Source of the DNA: Ramlibacter sp. | Lineage (GTDB): Bacteria > Pseudomonadota > Gammaproteobacteria > Burkholderiales > Burkholderiaceae_C | DNA length: 64,000 nucleotides | Direction of reading: 5' to 3' | Assembly: GCF_029866045.1 (NCBI RefSeq) | Contig: NZ_JARXAB010000023.1 | Coordinates: forward strand, 16,927-80,926 | In this document: in pieces, positions 39,831-49,975 of the stretch | How the letters are laid out: the number at the start of each line of letters is the position of its first letter | Position numbering within the stretch: position 1 is the first letter of the stretch | Translations under genes and position numbers: made by a program | The notes under the pieces: generated by a model | The model's input: the letters and a program-made list of their open reading frames with translations, nothing else | What the model was told of the DNA's origin: nothing | The model's database searches: none

Positions 39831-40895
39831 TCAGCGCGGGTCGGACGGCCCGCGGTCCGTCATCAGCTGCCAGGCCACCAGGAACATGGCGGCGATCACT
39901 GGCCCGATGACGAAGCCGTTGATGCCAAACACCGCGATACCGCCGATCGTGGCGACCAGAACCAGGTAGTCGGGCAGCCCGGTGTCCTTGCCCACCAGGA
40001 TCGGGCGCAGCAGGTTGTCTACCAGACCGATCACGCCCACGCCCCAGACGGTGAGGCCAATGGCCGCCGCCACCTGTCCGGTGACCAGCATGTAGACCGC
40101 CACCGGTCCCCAGACCAGGGCCGCCCCCACCGCTGGCAGCAGGGACAGTAGCGCCATCAGCGTGCCCCAGAGCAGGGCGGCTGGCAGGCCCAAGAACGCG
40201 AAGGCGATGCCGCCCAGCAGACCCTGCACCAGCGAGATGACGATGTTGCCCTTGACCGTCGCACGCACCACGGTGACGAACTGCCCGAGCAGGCGCTCGG
40301 TGTGCCGCGGATCGAGCGGGATCGAGCGCGCGATTCGGTCGGACAGGTCTCGCCCGTCGCGCAGCAGGAAGAACAGCAGGTACACCATGATCGCCAGCGC
40401 CACGAGGAAGTCCAGCGTGTTCTGGCCGAGCCCGAGCAAGTGGGTGGTGATGAACTGGCCGCTGCCCGCCAGCAGCGCGGTGAGCTGGGCCTGCAGCGCC
40501 TCGAGGTTGACGATGCCCAGCCGATTGAGAATGGCCCGCGCCCAGCTTGGCAGCATGTCGACCATCTGCTGCAGGTAGACCGCGAAATTGAGCTCACCGC
40601 TACGCACCCGCTGCACTGCGGTGGCCGCTTCCTGGACCACCGCAATACCTACCAGCACCAGCGGCAAGATGACGATGGCCACGATCAGGCCCAAGGTGAG
40701 CAGCGCGGCGACGGTCGGGCGCGAGCCGACCTGCAGGCGGACCCGGGCGTGCAGTGGCTCAAAGACGATGGCGATGAACACCGCCCACAGCACCGCGCCG
40801 AGGAAGGGCAACAGAATCAGGGCAAAGCCGGCACCCAGCAGGGCCACCAGCAGGGCCAGCATGCGGCCCTGGTTCGGGGGCTGGTGCGCGCTCAT
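39831..40895 (-). CDS. AI-2E/PerM family membrane protein
   Basis: Multi-TM with LVQGLLGGIAFAFLGLPAALLWGTLMALLSLLPAVGAALVWGPVA and GLPDYLVLVATIGGIAVFGINGFVIGPV. Confidence 0.92.
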   Translation of the reverse strand: MSAHQPPNQGRMLALLVALLGAGFALILLPFLGAVLWAVFIAIVFEPLHARVRLQVGSRPTVAALLTLGLIVAIVILPLVLVGIAVVQEAATAVQRVRSGELNFAVYLQQMVDMLPSWARAILNRLGIVNLEALQAQLTALLAGSGQFITTHLLGLGQNTLDFLVALAIMVYLLFFLLRDGRDLSDRIARSIPLDPRHTERLLGQFVTVVRATVKGNIVISLVQGLLGGIAFAFLGLPAALLWGTLMALLSLLPAVGAALVWGPVAVYMLVTGQVAAAIGLTVWGVGVIGLVDNLLRPILVGKDTGLPDYLVLVATIGGIAVFGINGFVIGPVIAAMFLVAWQLMTDRGPSDPR

Positions 40896-41305
40896 TGGTA
40901 GGCCTCCGGCGGCAGCGGTCGGGGGCGGCCGGCCTCGTCGATTGCCACATAGGTGAGAAAAGCCTCGGTCACCTTGGTCACGCGGCCGCCGTAGGCGTGC
41001 AGGCGTTCGGCGAAGACCTGCACCTTCACCGTGATGGAGGTACGCCCCACCTTGGTGATCACCGCGAAGAAGGACAGCAGGTCGCCCACCTTGACCGGCT
41101 GCTTGAAGACGAATTCGTTGACCGCCACCGTCGCCATGCGCCCGCCCACCTTGCGCGCCGGCAGCACCGCGCCGGCCATGTCGACCTGGGCCATCACCCA
41201 GCCGCCGAAGATGTCGCCATTGGCGTTGGTGTCCGAAGGCATGGGGATCACCTTGAGCACCAGCTCCTGGTCGGTCGGCATGGTTTCGGGGGGGGCATCG
41301 GACAT
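40892..41305 (-). CDS. Acyl-CoA thioesterase (YciA-like hotdog fold)
   Basis: DTNANGDIFGGWVMAQVDMAGAV; VGDLLSFFAVITKVGRTSITVKVQVFAER. Confidence 0.93.
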   Translation of the reverse strand: MSDAPPETMPTDQELVLKVIPMPSDTNANGDIFGGWVMAQVDMAGAVLPARKVGGRMATVAVNEFVFKQPVKVGDLLSFFAVITKVGRTSITVKVQVFAERLHAYGGRVTKVTEAFLTYVAIDEAGRPRPLPPEAYQ

Positions 41306-41348
41306 GGGCACAATCTCCGCTCGGACCTCAGAGCGGACATTGTCTCCC

Positions 41349-43172
41349 ATGCGCCACGCCGGCCACGCACAGCCCCTTCCTTCCCCCACCCTCCCGGGCG
41401 CCCCCCGAACCGACTGGGCGACCTTGCGCCGCCTGGCGCCCTACCTGTTGGAATACCGCTGGCGGGTACTGGCGGCGCTGGTGTTCATGGTGGGCGCCAA
41501 GCTGGCCAATGTGGGGGTGCCGGTCATCCTTAAGGAGATGGTCGACGCAATGACCCCGCGCCTGGGCCCGGCCACTTTGCCCCTGCTGGTGCCCGCCGGC
41601 CTGCTCTTGGCCTACGGGCTGCTGCGCCTGTCAACCTCCCTCTTCACCGAGCTGCGCGAGCTGGTTTTTGCCAAAGCCACCCACGGCGCGGCGCGCAGCA
41701 TCGCCCTGCGCACCTTCGAGCACCTGCATGCGCTCAGCCTGCGCTTCCACCTGGAGCGCCAGACCGGTGGCATGACGCGCGACATCGAGCGCGGGGTGCG
41801 CGGCATCGAGTCGCTGATTTCCTATTCCCTCTACAGCGTGGTGCCCACCCTGATCGAGGTGGTGCTGGTGCTGTCGATCCTGGCGATCAAGTTCGACGTC
41901 TGGTTTGCCGGCATCACCGTGCTGGCGCTGGCCATCTACATCGTCTTCACTATCAGCATCACCGAGTGGCGCACCCAGTTCCGTCGCGAGGCCAACGAGT
42001 TCGACTCGGTCGCCCATACCCGGGCGGTGGACTCGCTTCTGAACTACGAAACCGTCAAGTACTTTAACAACGAGGGCTTTGAGGCCCGCCGCTACGACGA
42101 GAGCCTGGAACGCCTGCGCCGCTCGCGCCTGAAGTCGCAGACCACTCTGTCGCTGCTCAACACCGGCCAGCAGCTGATCATTGCCATCGCCCTGGTGGCC
42201 ATGCTCTGGCGCGCGACCCAGGGCGTGGTCGAGGGCCGGATGACGCTGGGCGATCTGGTCATGATCAACGCCTTCATGATTCAGCTCTACATCCCGCTCA
42301 ACTTCCTGGGGGTGCTTTACCGGGAGATCAAGCAGAGCCTGACCGACCTCGACCGCATGTTCACCCTGATGGACCGCGATCGCGAGGTTGCCGACGCGCC
42401 CGGGGCCCAGCCGCTGTCCGGTCTGGACCAGGCCAGCGTCACCTTCGACCGGGTGCGCTTTGCCTACGAGCCCTCACGCGAGATCCTGCACGAGGTAAGT
42501 TTCGAGATCCCGGCGGGCAAGACGGTGGCGGTGGTGGGGCCCTCGGGCTCGGGCAAGTCGACCCTGGCGCGCCTGCTTTACCGCTTTTATGACGTGCAGG
42601 CGGGCAGCATCCGCATCGGCGGCGAGGACATCCGCCAGGTCACCCAGGCCAGCGTGCGCCAGGCGATCGGCATCGTGCCCCAGGACACAGTGCTGTTCAA
42701 CGACACCGTGGCCTACAACATCGCCTATGGGCGCCCCGGCGCCGGTCAGGACGAGGTCGAGACGGCGGCCCGTGCCGCCCACATCCACGACTTCATCGCT
42801 GGCACCCCCGAGGGCTACCAGACCCGTGTCGGCGAGCGCGGGCTCAAGCTTTCGGGCGGCGAGAAGCAGCGGGTGGCGATCGCTCGCACCCTGCTTAAGA
42901 ACCCGCCCATCCTCATCTTCGACGAAGCCACCTCCGCGCTCGATTCGGCCAACGAGCGGGCGATCCAGGCCGAGCTGCAAAGCGTGGCCCGCAACAAGAC
43001 CACCCTGGTCATCGCCCACCGCCTGTCCACCGTGGTGGACGCCCATGAAATTCTGGTGATGGACGCCGGCCGCATCGTCGAGCGCGGCAACCATGCCGAG
43101 TTACTCGCCCGGGGCGGCCGCTACGCCGGCATGTGGGCGCTGCAGCAAGAGCGCGAGGACGTGCCGGGCTGA
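41349..43172 (+). CDS. Atm1/ABCB7-like ABC exporter
   Basis: [101 protein letters not shown]. Confidence 0.95.
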   Translation: MRHAGHAQPLPSPTLPGAPRTDWATLRRLAPYLLEYRWRVLAALVFMVGAKLANVGVPVILKEMVDAMTPRLGPATLPLLVPAGLLLAYGLLRLSTSLFTELRELVFAKATHGAARSIALRTFEHLHALSLRFHLERQTGGMTRDIERGVRGIESLISYSLYSVVPTLIEVVLVLSILAIKFDVWFAGITVLALAIYIVFTISITEWRTQFRREANEFDSVAHTRAVDSLLNYETVKYFNNEGFEARRYDESLERLRRSRLKSQTTLSLLNTGQQLIIAIALVAMLWRATQGVVEGRMTLGDLVMINAFMIQLYIPLNFLGVLYREIKQSLTDLDRMFTLMDRDREVADAPGAQPLSGLDQASVTFDRVRFAYEPSREILHEVSFEIPAGKTVAVVGPSGSGKSTLARLLYRFYDVQAGSIRIGGEDIRQVTQASVRQAIGIVPQDTVLFNDTVAYNIAYGRPGAGQDEVETAARAAHIHDFIAGTPEGYQTRVGERGLKLSGGEKQRVAIARTLLKNPPILIFDEATSALDSANERAIQAELQSVARNKTTLVIAHRLSTVVDAHEILVMDAGRIVERGNHAELLARGGRYAGMWALQQEREDVPG

Positions 43173-43230
43173 TCGGCCGCCGGGGCGTCGCCCCTGTTCG
43201 GGCGCCCGTCGCCCTCCCATAATCAGGCCC

Positions 43231-44181
43231 ATGGAAACCAAGTGGCTCGAGGACTTCGTGAGCCTGGCCGAGACCCGCAGCTTCAGTCGGTCCGCCCAGC
43301 TGCGCCATGTCACCCAGCCGGCCTTTTCCCGCCGCATCCAGGCGCTGGAGGCCTGGGCCGGCTGTGATCTGGTCGACCGCAGCACCTACCCGACCCGGCT
43401 CACCCCGGCGGGCCAAACCCTGTACGAGCAGTCGCTGGAGATCCTCCAGGCCCTGCAAAGCACCCGGGCGATGCTGCGTGGGCAATCGGGCGCGAATCAG
43501 GGTCTGGTGGAGTTCGCCACCCCCCACACCCTGGCCTTCACGTTTTTTCCTGGCTGGCTATCGGGCCTGCGCGCTGGCTTTGGCCCCGTCAAGAGCCGGC
43601 TGACCGCCCTGAACGTGCACGACGCGATGCTGCGTCTGGTCGAGGGAAGCTGCGACCTGCTGATCGCCTACCACCATGAGGCGCTGCCCCTGCCGCTGGA
43701 GGCCGAGCGGTACGAGATGGTCAGCCTCGGTCGCGAGACGGTCGCTCCCTACTGCCGACCCGACGCCGAAGGCCGCCCTACATTTCTTCTGCCTGGACGC
43801 GTCAGCCACCCCTTGCCCTACCTGGGCTACGCCAGCGGCGCCTACCTCGCCCAGGTGACTGAACTGCTGCAGCGGCAGTCGCTAGCACCCTTGCACCTGG
43901 ACCGGGTCTACGAAACCGATATGGCCGAGGGTCTCAAAGTCATGGCGCTGGAGGGTCACGGCCTGGCTTTCTTGCCGACGAGCGCAGTGCGGGCCGAATT
44001 GGCCGCGGGGCGCCTGGTGCCGGCCGACGAGGGTGGGCTCGGTCCGCTGCGCATGACGCTCGAGATCCGGGCCTGGCGCCAGAAGCCGGGTCGCGAAGGC
44101 ATGCGCCATGTCCAGGGCGCTGCGCAAGCGCTGTGGGACTACCTGGTGGCACAGGCCCCTGGCTCCGCCGCAGCCGGCTGA
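43231..44181 (+). CDS. LysR-family transcriptional regulator
   Basis: METKWLEDFVSLAETRSFSRSAQLRHVTQPAFSRRIQALEAW. Confidence 0.95.
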   Translation: METKWLEDFVSLAETRSFSRSAQLRHVTQPAFSRRIQALEAWAGCDLVDRSTYPTRLTPAGQTLYEQSLEILQALQSTRAMLRGQSGANQGLVEFATPHTLAFTFFPGWLSGLRAGFGPVKSRLTALNVHDAMLRLVEGSCDLLIAYHHEALPLPLEAERYEMVSLGRETVAPYCRPDAEGRPTFLLPGRVSHPLPYLGYASGAYLAQVTELLQRQSLAPLHLDRVYETDMAEGLKVMALEGHGLAFLPTSAVRAELAAGRLVPADEGGLGPLRMTLEIRAWRQKPGREGMRHVQGAAQALWDYLVAQAPGSAAAG

Positions 44182-44316
44182 CTGCTGCTCGCCCGGCGCT
44201 GTTTCAGATTCCTGACGGGCCATGCGGACCTGGCATGGGCCATTGCCGCCTCGGCATTGGCGCAGGCGATCGCGCAGACCTACATTGGGCCTCCGACTCA
44301 CTCAGGAGGATGGCCC

Positions 44317-45738
44317 ATGAATGCCGACACCGCCGAACGATTTCGCACCGAGCAGGATTTCCTCGGCCCCCGTGACATTCCCGCCGACGCCTACTGGGGC
44401 GTGCACACCGCGCGGGCAGTTGAGAACTTCCCGATTTCTGGCACCGCCCTGTCGGCCATGCCCGACCTGATTCGGGCCCTGGCCTTGGTCAAGAAGGCCG
44501 CCGCCCGCGCCAATCTGGCCCTGGGCGTGATCGATGCCAAGCGCTTCCATGCCATCACCCATGCCTGTGAGCAACTCTCCGCCGGGCGCTTCCATGAGCA
44601 GTTCGTGGTCGACGTGATCCAGGGCGGTGCGGGCACCTCCACCAACATGAACGCCAACGAGGTCATCGCCAATCTGGCGCTCGAGCGCATGGGCTTTGAC
44701 AAGGGCCGCTATGACGTGCTGCATCCCAACGACCATGTGAACGCTTCGCAGTCGACCAACGATGTCTATCCCACCGCGGTGCGCCTGTCCCTCTGGTTCG
44801 GCATTGACCGGCTGCTGCTGTCCATGAGCCGCCTGCGTGAGTCGTTCGAGCGCAAGGCGACCGAGTTCCATGCGGTGCTCAAGATTGGCCGCACCCAGTT
44901 GCAGGATGCGGTGCCCATGACCCTGGGCCAGGAGTTTTCCACCTATGCGGTCATGCTCGAAGAGGACGAGGCCCGGCTGCGCGAGGCCCGGGCTTTGATC
45001 CAAGAAATCAACCTCGGCGCCACCGCCATCGGCACCGGCATCAACGCGCCCGCCGGCTACGCCGAGCTGGCCTGTCGGGAGCTGGCCGAGATCAGCGGCA
45101 TTCCGGTCGTCAAGTCGAAGAACCTGATCGAGGCCACCCAAGACACGGGTGCTTTTGTTCAGCTCTCAGGGGTGCTCAAGCGGGTGGCCACCAAACTGTC
45201 CAAGACCTGCAACGACCTGCGCCTGCTCTCCAGCGGCCCCCAGGCGGGCTTTGGCGATATCAAGCTGCCGCCCCGGCAGGCCGGCTCGTCCATCATGCCG
45301 GGCAAGGTCAACCCGGTGATCCCGGAGGTGGTCAACCAGGTGGCCTTCGAGGTGATCGGCAATGACATGACGGTCACCTTGGCCTCGGAGGCTGGGCAGC
45401 TTCAGCTCAATGCCTTTGAACCCATCATGGGCTGGAGCCTGTTCAAGAGCATCAAGCACCTGGCCAATGCCTGCGACACCCTGCGCGAGCACTGCGTCGA
45501 CGGCATCGTCCCCAACTACGAACTGCTGGCAAGGCGGGTGCGCGAGTCGGTGACCCTGGTCACCGCCCTCAACCCGGTGATCGGCTACGAGAAGGCGGCG
45601 CTCATCGCCAAGACGGCCATCGCCACCGGCGGTGCCATTGACGAGGTGGCCGAGTCGCTGGGCATTCTGACTCGCGAGCAAATCGAAGCCCTGCTGGTGC
45701 CCGAGCGGCTCACCCAGCCCGGGCGGTTGATGTCTTGA
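44317..45738 (+). CDS. aspA: Aspartate ammonia-lyase
   Basis: GTSTNMNANEVIANLALE, NASQSTNDVYPTAVRL, GSSIMPGKVNPVIPEVVNQV. Confidence 0.96.
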   Translation: MNADTAERFRTEQDFLGPRDIPADAYWGVHTARAVENFPISGTALSAMPDLIRALALVKKAAARANLALGVIDAKRFHAITHACEQLSAGRFHEQFVVDVIQGGAGTSTNMNANEVIANLALERMGFDKGRYDVLHPNDHVNASQSTNDVYPTAVRLSLWFGIDRLLLSMSRLRESFERKATEFHAVLKIGRTQLQDAVPMTLGQEFSTYAVMLEEDEARLREARALIQEINLGATAIGTGINAPAGYAELACRELAEISGIPVVKSKNLIEATQDTGAFVQLSGVLKRVATKLSKTCNDLRLLSSGPQAGFGDIKLPPRQAGSSIMPGKVNPVIPEVVNQVAFEVIGNDMTVTLASEAGQLQLNAFEPIMGWSLFKSIKHLANACDTLREHCVDGIVPNYELLARRVRESVTLVTALNPVIGYEKAALIAKTAIATGGAIDEVAESLGILTREQIEALLVPERLTQPGRLMS

Positions 45739-45988
45739 GGTGTCTCATCTCTCGCGGCCTTGGGGGCTGTGTCGTATGCCTGCCGCGGGTTGCCGTTGGG
45801 CATTGCCAGGCCAGAACGGTGGCCGGAGCCGCCGGTACGACTCGCGCACCGCGGGTTTACCCTGTGATTCCCCTTAAGCGCCGCAACGGCTCGGTGCGAA
45901 ATGTCCTGTCTTGTGGCGGGATGACTGCAGCCATGCCTAGAATCAGTGTTCTTTCCTTCCACTTTGCAATTTGCACAGGAGATCTTTC

Positions 45989-46888
45989 ATGAAGAAGCAT
46001 CTGTTGGCCTTCGCGGTCGCTGCCCTTGCTGCCGGTAGCGCCCTCGCCCAGGCCGGTGACACCTTGGCCAAGGTCAAGTCCTCTGGCGTGATCACCATGG
46101 GTGTGCGCGATTCCTCGGGTGCCCTGTCTTACACCCTGGGTGACGGCAAGTATGCCGGCTTCCACGTCGAGCTGTGCCAGCGCATCATCGGCAACGTTGA
46201 GAAAGCCGTCGGCCGCAAGGTGGATGTGAAGTACCAATCGGTCACCTCGCAAAACCGCATTCCCCTGGTGCAAAACGGCACCGTCGACATCGAGTGCGGC
46301 TCCACCACCAACAACGCCGCCCGTCAGAAGGACGTGTCCTTCGCCGTCACGACGTTCGTGGAGGAAGTGCGCATCGCGGTCAAGGCCAACTCCGGCATCA
46401 CCAGCATCGCCCAGCTGAAGGACCGCAACGTGGCCACCACCACCGGCACCACCTCGGTCCAGCTGCTGCGCAGGCATGAGCGCGCCAACGGCGTCGACTT
46501 CAAGGAAATCTTTGGCAAGGACCACGCAGACAGCTTCCTGCTGCTCGAATCCGGCCGTGCCGACGCCTTCGTGATGGACGGCCAGATCCTGGCTGGCAAC
46601 ATTGCCGCTTCCAAGAGCCCGGCTGATTTCCGTATCGTCGGCGAAGTGCTGAGCGTCGAGCCCATCGCCATCATGATCCGTAAGGACGACCCGGCCTTCA
46701 AAAAGCTGGCGGATGACACCCTGCGTGACATGATGAAGTCCGGCGACATTGCCAAGCTGTATGACAAGTGGTTCGTGCAGCCCATTCCCCCGAAGAACAC
46801 CCGCGTTGGCCTGCCGGTCAGCGAGGCCACCAAGGCGGTCTGGGCCAACCCCAACGACAAGCCGGTGGAAGACTACGCCAAGAAGTAA
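45989..46888 (+). CDS. gltI: Glutamate/aspartate ABC transporter substrate-binding protein
   Basis: Signal peptide; GVITMGVRDSSGALSYTLGDGKYAGFHVELCQRI; DIECGSTTNNAARQKDVSFAVTTFVEEVRI. Confidence 0.94.
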   Translation: MKKHLLAFAVAALAAGSALAQAGDTLAKVKSSGVITMGVRDSSGALSYTLGDGKYAGFHVELCQRIIGNVEKAVGRKVDVKYQSVTSQNRIPLVQNGTVDIECGSTTNNAARQKDVSFAVTTFVEEVRIAVKANSGITSIAQLKDRNVATTTGTTSVQLLRRHERANGVDFKEIFGKDHADSFLLLESGRADAFVMDGQILAGNIAASKSPADFRIVGEVLSVEPIAIMIRKDDPAFKKLADDTLRDMMKSGDIAKLYDKWFVQPIPPKNTRVGLPVSEATKAVWANPNDKPVEDYAKK

Positions 46889-46907
46889 GCTGACGACTTG
46901 AGCCAAC

Positions 46908-46948
46908 AAACCCCGCGGCGCCTGGCGTCCGCGGGGTTTGTGTTTTTT
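46908..46948 (+). terminator. Rho-independent terminator between substrate-binding protein and permease genes
   Basis: AAACCCCGCGG/CCGCGGGGTTT stem followed by TGTGTTTTTT. Confidence 0.85.
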
Positions 46949-46998
46949 GCAGCGACGCGTTACAACCGACGACCTTTTTTCCGCGGAGCCGATCCCCC

Positions 46999-47721
46999 AT
47001 GACCCTGGACTGGCAGGTATTTCTCACCGACGACGGCGGCGGCCGCACTTATCTCGAATGGATGATGGAGGCTTGGCGATGGACGCTGGCAGTGGCCGGC
47101 GCCTCCTGGGTGGTGGCCATGATCACCGGCGCCTTCTTTGGCACCCTGCGAACCCTACCGAACAACCCCTGGTTGGTGCGCCTGGGTAACGCTTGGGTGG
47201 AACTGTTCCGCAACATCCCCATCCTCGTTCAACTGTTCATCTGGTACTTCGTGGTGCCCAAGATGTTCCCCGCCTTCCAGCAGGTGCCCGGTTTTGTGCT
47301 GGTGGTCTTCGGGCTGGGCTTTTTCACCTCGGCGCGGATCGCCGAGCAGGTACGCGCGGGCATCCAGTCGCTACCGCGCGGGCAGCGCTACGCTGCCATG
47401 GCCATGGGCCTCACCACGACGCAGACCTACCGGTATGTCTTGCTGCCAATGGCGTTTCGCATCATCTTGCCGCCCCTGACCAGCGAGTCTATGAACCTGC
47501 TGAAGAACTCCTCGGTGGCGTTTGCCGTGTCCATCGCCGAGTTGACCATGTTCGCGATGCAGGCCCAGGAAGAAACCTCGAGGGGTATTGAAATCTACCT
47601 GGCAGTCACCGGCCTCTACGCCCTCTCGGCCTTCGCCGTGAACCGCATCTTTGCCTACATCGAGCGCAGGGTGCAGGTTCCCGGCTTCATCGCGGCCGGT
47701 GGTACCGGGGGAGGGCACTGA
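46999..47721 (+). CDS. gltJ: Glutamate/aspartate ABC transporter permease
   Basis: GNAWVELFRNIPILVQLFIWYFVVPKMFP; ESMNLLKNSSVAFAVSIAELT. Confidence 0.93.
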   Translation: MTLDWQVFLTDDGGGRTYLEWMMEAWRWTLAVAGASWVVAMITGAFFGTLRTLPNNPWLVRLGNAWVELFRNIPILVQLFIWYFVVPKMFPAFQQVPGFVLVVFGLGFFTSARIAEQVRAGIQSLPRGQRYAAMAMGLTTTQTYRYVLLPMAFRIILPPLTSESMNLLKNSSVAFAVSIAELTMFAMQAQEETSRGIEIYLAVTGLYALSAFAVNRIFAYIERRVQVPGFIAAGGTGGGH

Positions 47722-47723
47722 GC

Positions 47724-48395
47724 ATGCTGGGCAACCTCGACCTCTCCTTCGTCAGCTGGGACATCCTCAGCAAGTTTGTCCTCAGCGGCTTCATTTTCAG
47801 CATCCAACTGACCATCGTGGCCACGCTGGGCGGCATCTTCTTTGGCACCTTGCTCGCGCTCCTGCGCCTGTCGGGCCGGCCGTGGCTGGTCATCCCCGCC
47901 ACCTTCTATGTCAACGGCATGCGGTCCATCCCGCTGGTGATGGTGATCCTCTGGTTCTTCCTGATGGTGCCGCTGATCATCGGGCGCCCGGTGGGTGCAG
48001 AGGCCTCGGCGGTCATCACCTTCATTGCGTTCGAGGCGGCCTACTTCAGCGAAATCATGCGTGCGGGCATTCAGTCGATCCCGCGCGGTCAGGTCTATGC
48101 TGGCCAGGCACTGGGCATGACCTATGGTCAGAACATGCGCCTGGTGGTGCTGCCCCAGGCCTTTCGCAACATGCTGCCGGTCTTGCTCACCCAGACCATC
48201 ATCCTGTTTCAGGACACCTCCCTGGTCTATGCCATTGGCGCCTATGACCTGCTCAAGGGCCTAGTGACCGCCGGCAAGATCTATGGCCGGCCCGAGGAGG
48301 CCTACCTGCTGGCCGCCATCATTTACTTCACTCTGTGCTTCGGCCTGTCCTGGCTGGTGCGTCGTCTGCAGGCGCGCATTGCCATCATTCGCTGA
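47724..48395 (+). CDS. gltK: Glutamate/aspartate ABC transporter permease
   Basis: YVNGMRSIPLVMVILWFF; EIMRAGIQSIPRGQVYAGQALGMTYGQNMRLVVLPQAFRNMLP. Confidence 0.93.
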   Translation: MLGNLDLSFVSWDILSKFVLSGFIFSIQLTIVATLGGIFFGTLLALLRLSGRPWLVIPATFYVNGMRSIPLVMVILWFFLMVPLIIGRPVGAEASAVITFIAFEAAYFSEIMRAGIQSIPRGQVYAGQALGMTYGQNMRLVVLPQAFRNMLPVLLTQTIILFQDTSLVYAIGAYDLLKGLVTAGKIYGRPEEAYLLAAIIYFTLCFGLSWLVRRLQARIAIIR

Positions 48396-48416
48396 GTTTG
48401 ACTGGGACTATTGAAC

Positions 48417-49154
48417 ATGATCGACATCAAGAACATTTCCAAGTGGTACGGCCCGGTGCAGGTGCTGAGCGATTGCTCGGTGAGCATCAATAAGGGTGAC
48501 GTGGTGGTGGTGTGCGGACCTTCGGGCTCGGGAAAATCCACCCTCATCAAGACAGTCAACGGCCTGGAGCCGGTGCAAAAGGGCAGCATCACGGTCGATG
48601 GCGTGCAAATCACTGACCCGGCCACCAACCTGCCCAAGCTGCGCAGCCGGGTGGGCATGGTGTTCCAGCACTTCGAACTCTTTCCGCACCTGTCGGTGAC
48701 TGAAAACCTCACCTTGGCCCAAATCAAGGTGCTGGGCCGCACGCCTGATGAAGCCATGACCCGGGGCCTGAAAATGCTCGACCGCGTGGGCCTGATGGCG
48801 CACAAGGACAAGTTCCCCGGCCAGCTCTCTGGCGGCCAGCAGCAGCGGGTAGCAATCGCCCGCGCCCTGTCGATGGACCCAGTGGTCATGCTGTTTGACG
48901 AGCCCACCTCTGCGCTCGACCCCGAGATGGTGGGTGAGGTGCTCGACGTGATGGTCACCCTGGCCAAGGAAGGCATGACGATGATGGTGGTCACCCACGA
49001 AATGGGCTTTGCCCGCAAGGTGGCCAACCGCGTCATCTTCATCGACGTGGGCGGGCGTATTCTTGAAGACTGCTCGAAGGATGATTTCTTCGGCAACCCG
49101 GAAGCCCGTCAGCCGCGGACCAAGGACTTCCTCAACAAGATCCTGGCGCACTGA
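48417..49154 (+). CDS. gltL: Glutamate/aspartate ABC transporter ATP-binding protein
   Basis: [62 protein letters not shown]. Confidence 0.96.
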   Translation: MIDIKNISKWYGPVQVLSDCSVSINKGDVVVVCGPSGSGKSTLIKTVNGLEPVQKGSITVDGVQITDPATNLPKLRSRVGMVFQHFELFPHLSVTENLTLAQIKVLGRTPDEAMTRGLKMLDRVGLMAHKDKFPGQLSGGQQQRVAIARALSMDPVVMLFDEPTSALDPEMVGEVLDVMVTLAKEGMTMMVVTHEMGFARKVANRVIFIDVGGRILEDCSKDDFFGNPEARQPRTKDFLNKILAH

Positions 49155-49288
49155 AGCTTTTTACTTTGGGGCATTCCTGCCCGGTTGCTTGCTCTCATTG
49201 CGAAGGGCGCATCCTGATCGCTTTCCATTCTGAGATGTGTTTCTCTCCAATGGCCTGCAGCGCGACGGGCATGCGGTACGGGCGCAGT

Positions 49289-49743
49289 GGCTTCGATGCG
49301 GGGGCCCTTCGGGCTTCCTTGCGGTGCTCGGTCGCCAGGGGCACGCGAGGCAAACTCGGCCCTGCGGGCCTCAAACATGCCTCGCTCTTCGGCCCCCAGC
49401 GCCCTCCGCTCCTCAGCCCCGCATAGGCGCCACTGCACCCGCACCGCATACCCGCCGCTTTCCTCTCTCGAAAGACTTCTTGCCGGCAGCCCCTCCGCTC
49501 CCCGCTGATTTCTGGACCCATTCCAACGAGGTCACCAAAGGCAGCGCCGAGAAACCTAGCGCCAGAGGTAAGCGTCGGGTGTGTGGCAGGGGTTCGGCGG
49601 CGCCTATGCGGGGCCGAGGAACGCAGGGCGCTGGGGGCCGAAGAGCGAGGCATGTTTGAGCCGCTGCAGGCGGCGAGTTTGCCTCGCGTGCCCCTGGCGA
49701 CCGAGTACCGCAGGGGAGCCCGAAGGGCCCCCGCATCGAAGCC
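49289..49743. repeat. Long imperfect inverted repeat (arms at least 49289-49431 and 49599-49743)
   Basis: Left GGCTTCGATGCGGGGGCCCTTCGGGC...CTCAAACATGCCTCGCTCTTCGGCCCCCAGCGCCCT...GCATAGGCGCC is matched by right GGCGCCTATGC...AGGGCGCTGGGGGCCGAAGAGCGAGGCATGTTTGAG...GCCCGAAGGGCCCCCGCATCGAAGCC. Confidence 0.92.
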
Positions 49744-49799
49744 GCCGGGCCGCTGCCGCACACACGGCGCGTGCCCCGCCAACGCCAACGCCAAGACCC

Positions 49800-49823
49800 A
49801 AGCAATGACCTAAGCAATGACCC
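49800..49823. repeat. 12-bp tandem duplication AAGCAATGACCY x2
   Basis: AAGCAATGACCT AAGCAATGACCC read directly. Confidence 0.8.
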
Positions 49824-49890
49824 AAGCCGACAAAGCCAAAAAGCCAAGGCCTCTAAGTTCCCCATTCCATGGCCAGCACGATCGACCCAT

Positions 49891-49917
49891 AAAAAAGGGC
49901 GCCCGCCAGGGGCGCCC
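49891..49917 (-). terminator. Rho-independent terminator of the TRAP operon (minus strand)
   Basis: + strand AAAAAA-GGGCGCCC-GCCAG-GGGCGCCC; minus-strand transcript gives stem followed by U-run. Confidence 0.85.
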
Positions 49918-49975
49918 TCGGTGGGCCTGTGCGGTGGGCGGACCGGGCCATGGGGCATGGTCCGCCGGGGCCGCT

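Noticed and set aside
39831-40895. AI-2E family transporter as a second quorum-sensing component
   Set aside because: The family name does not establish AI-2 transport; the protein looks like a generic PerM-type membrane protein and is about 20 kb from the autoinducer synthase locus
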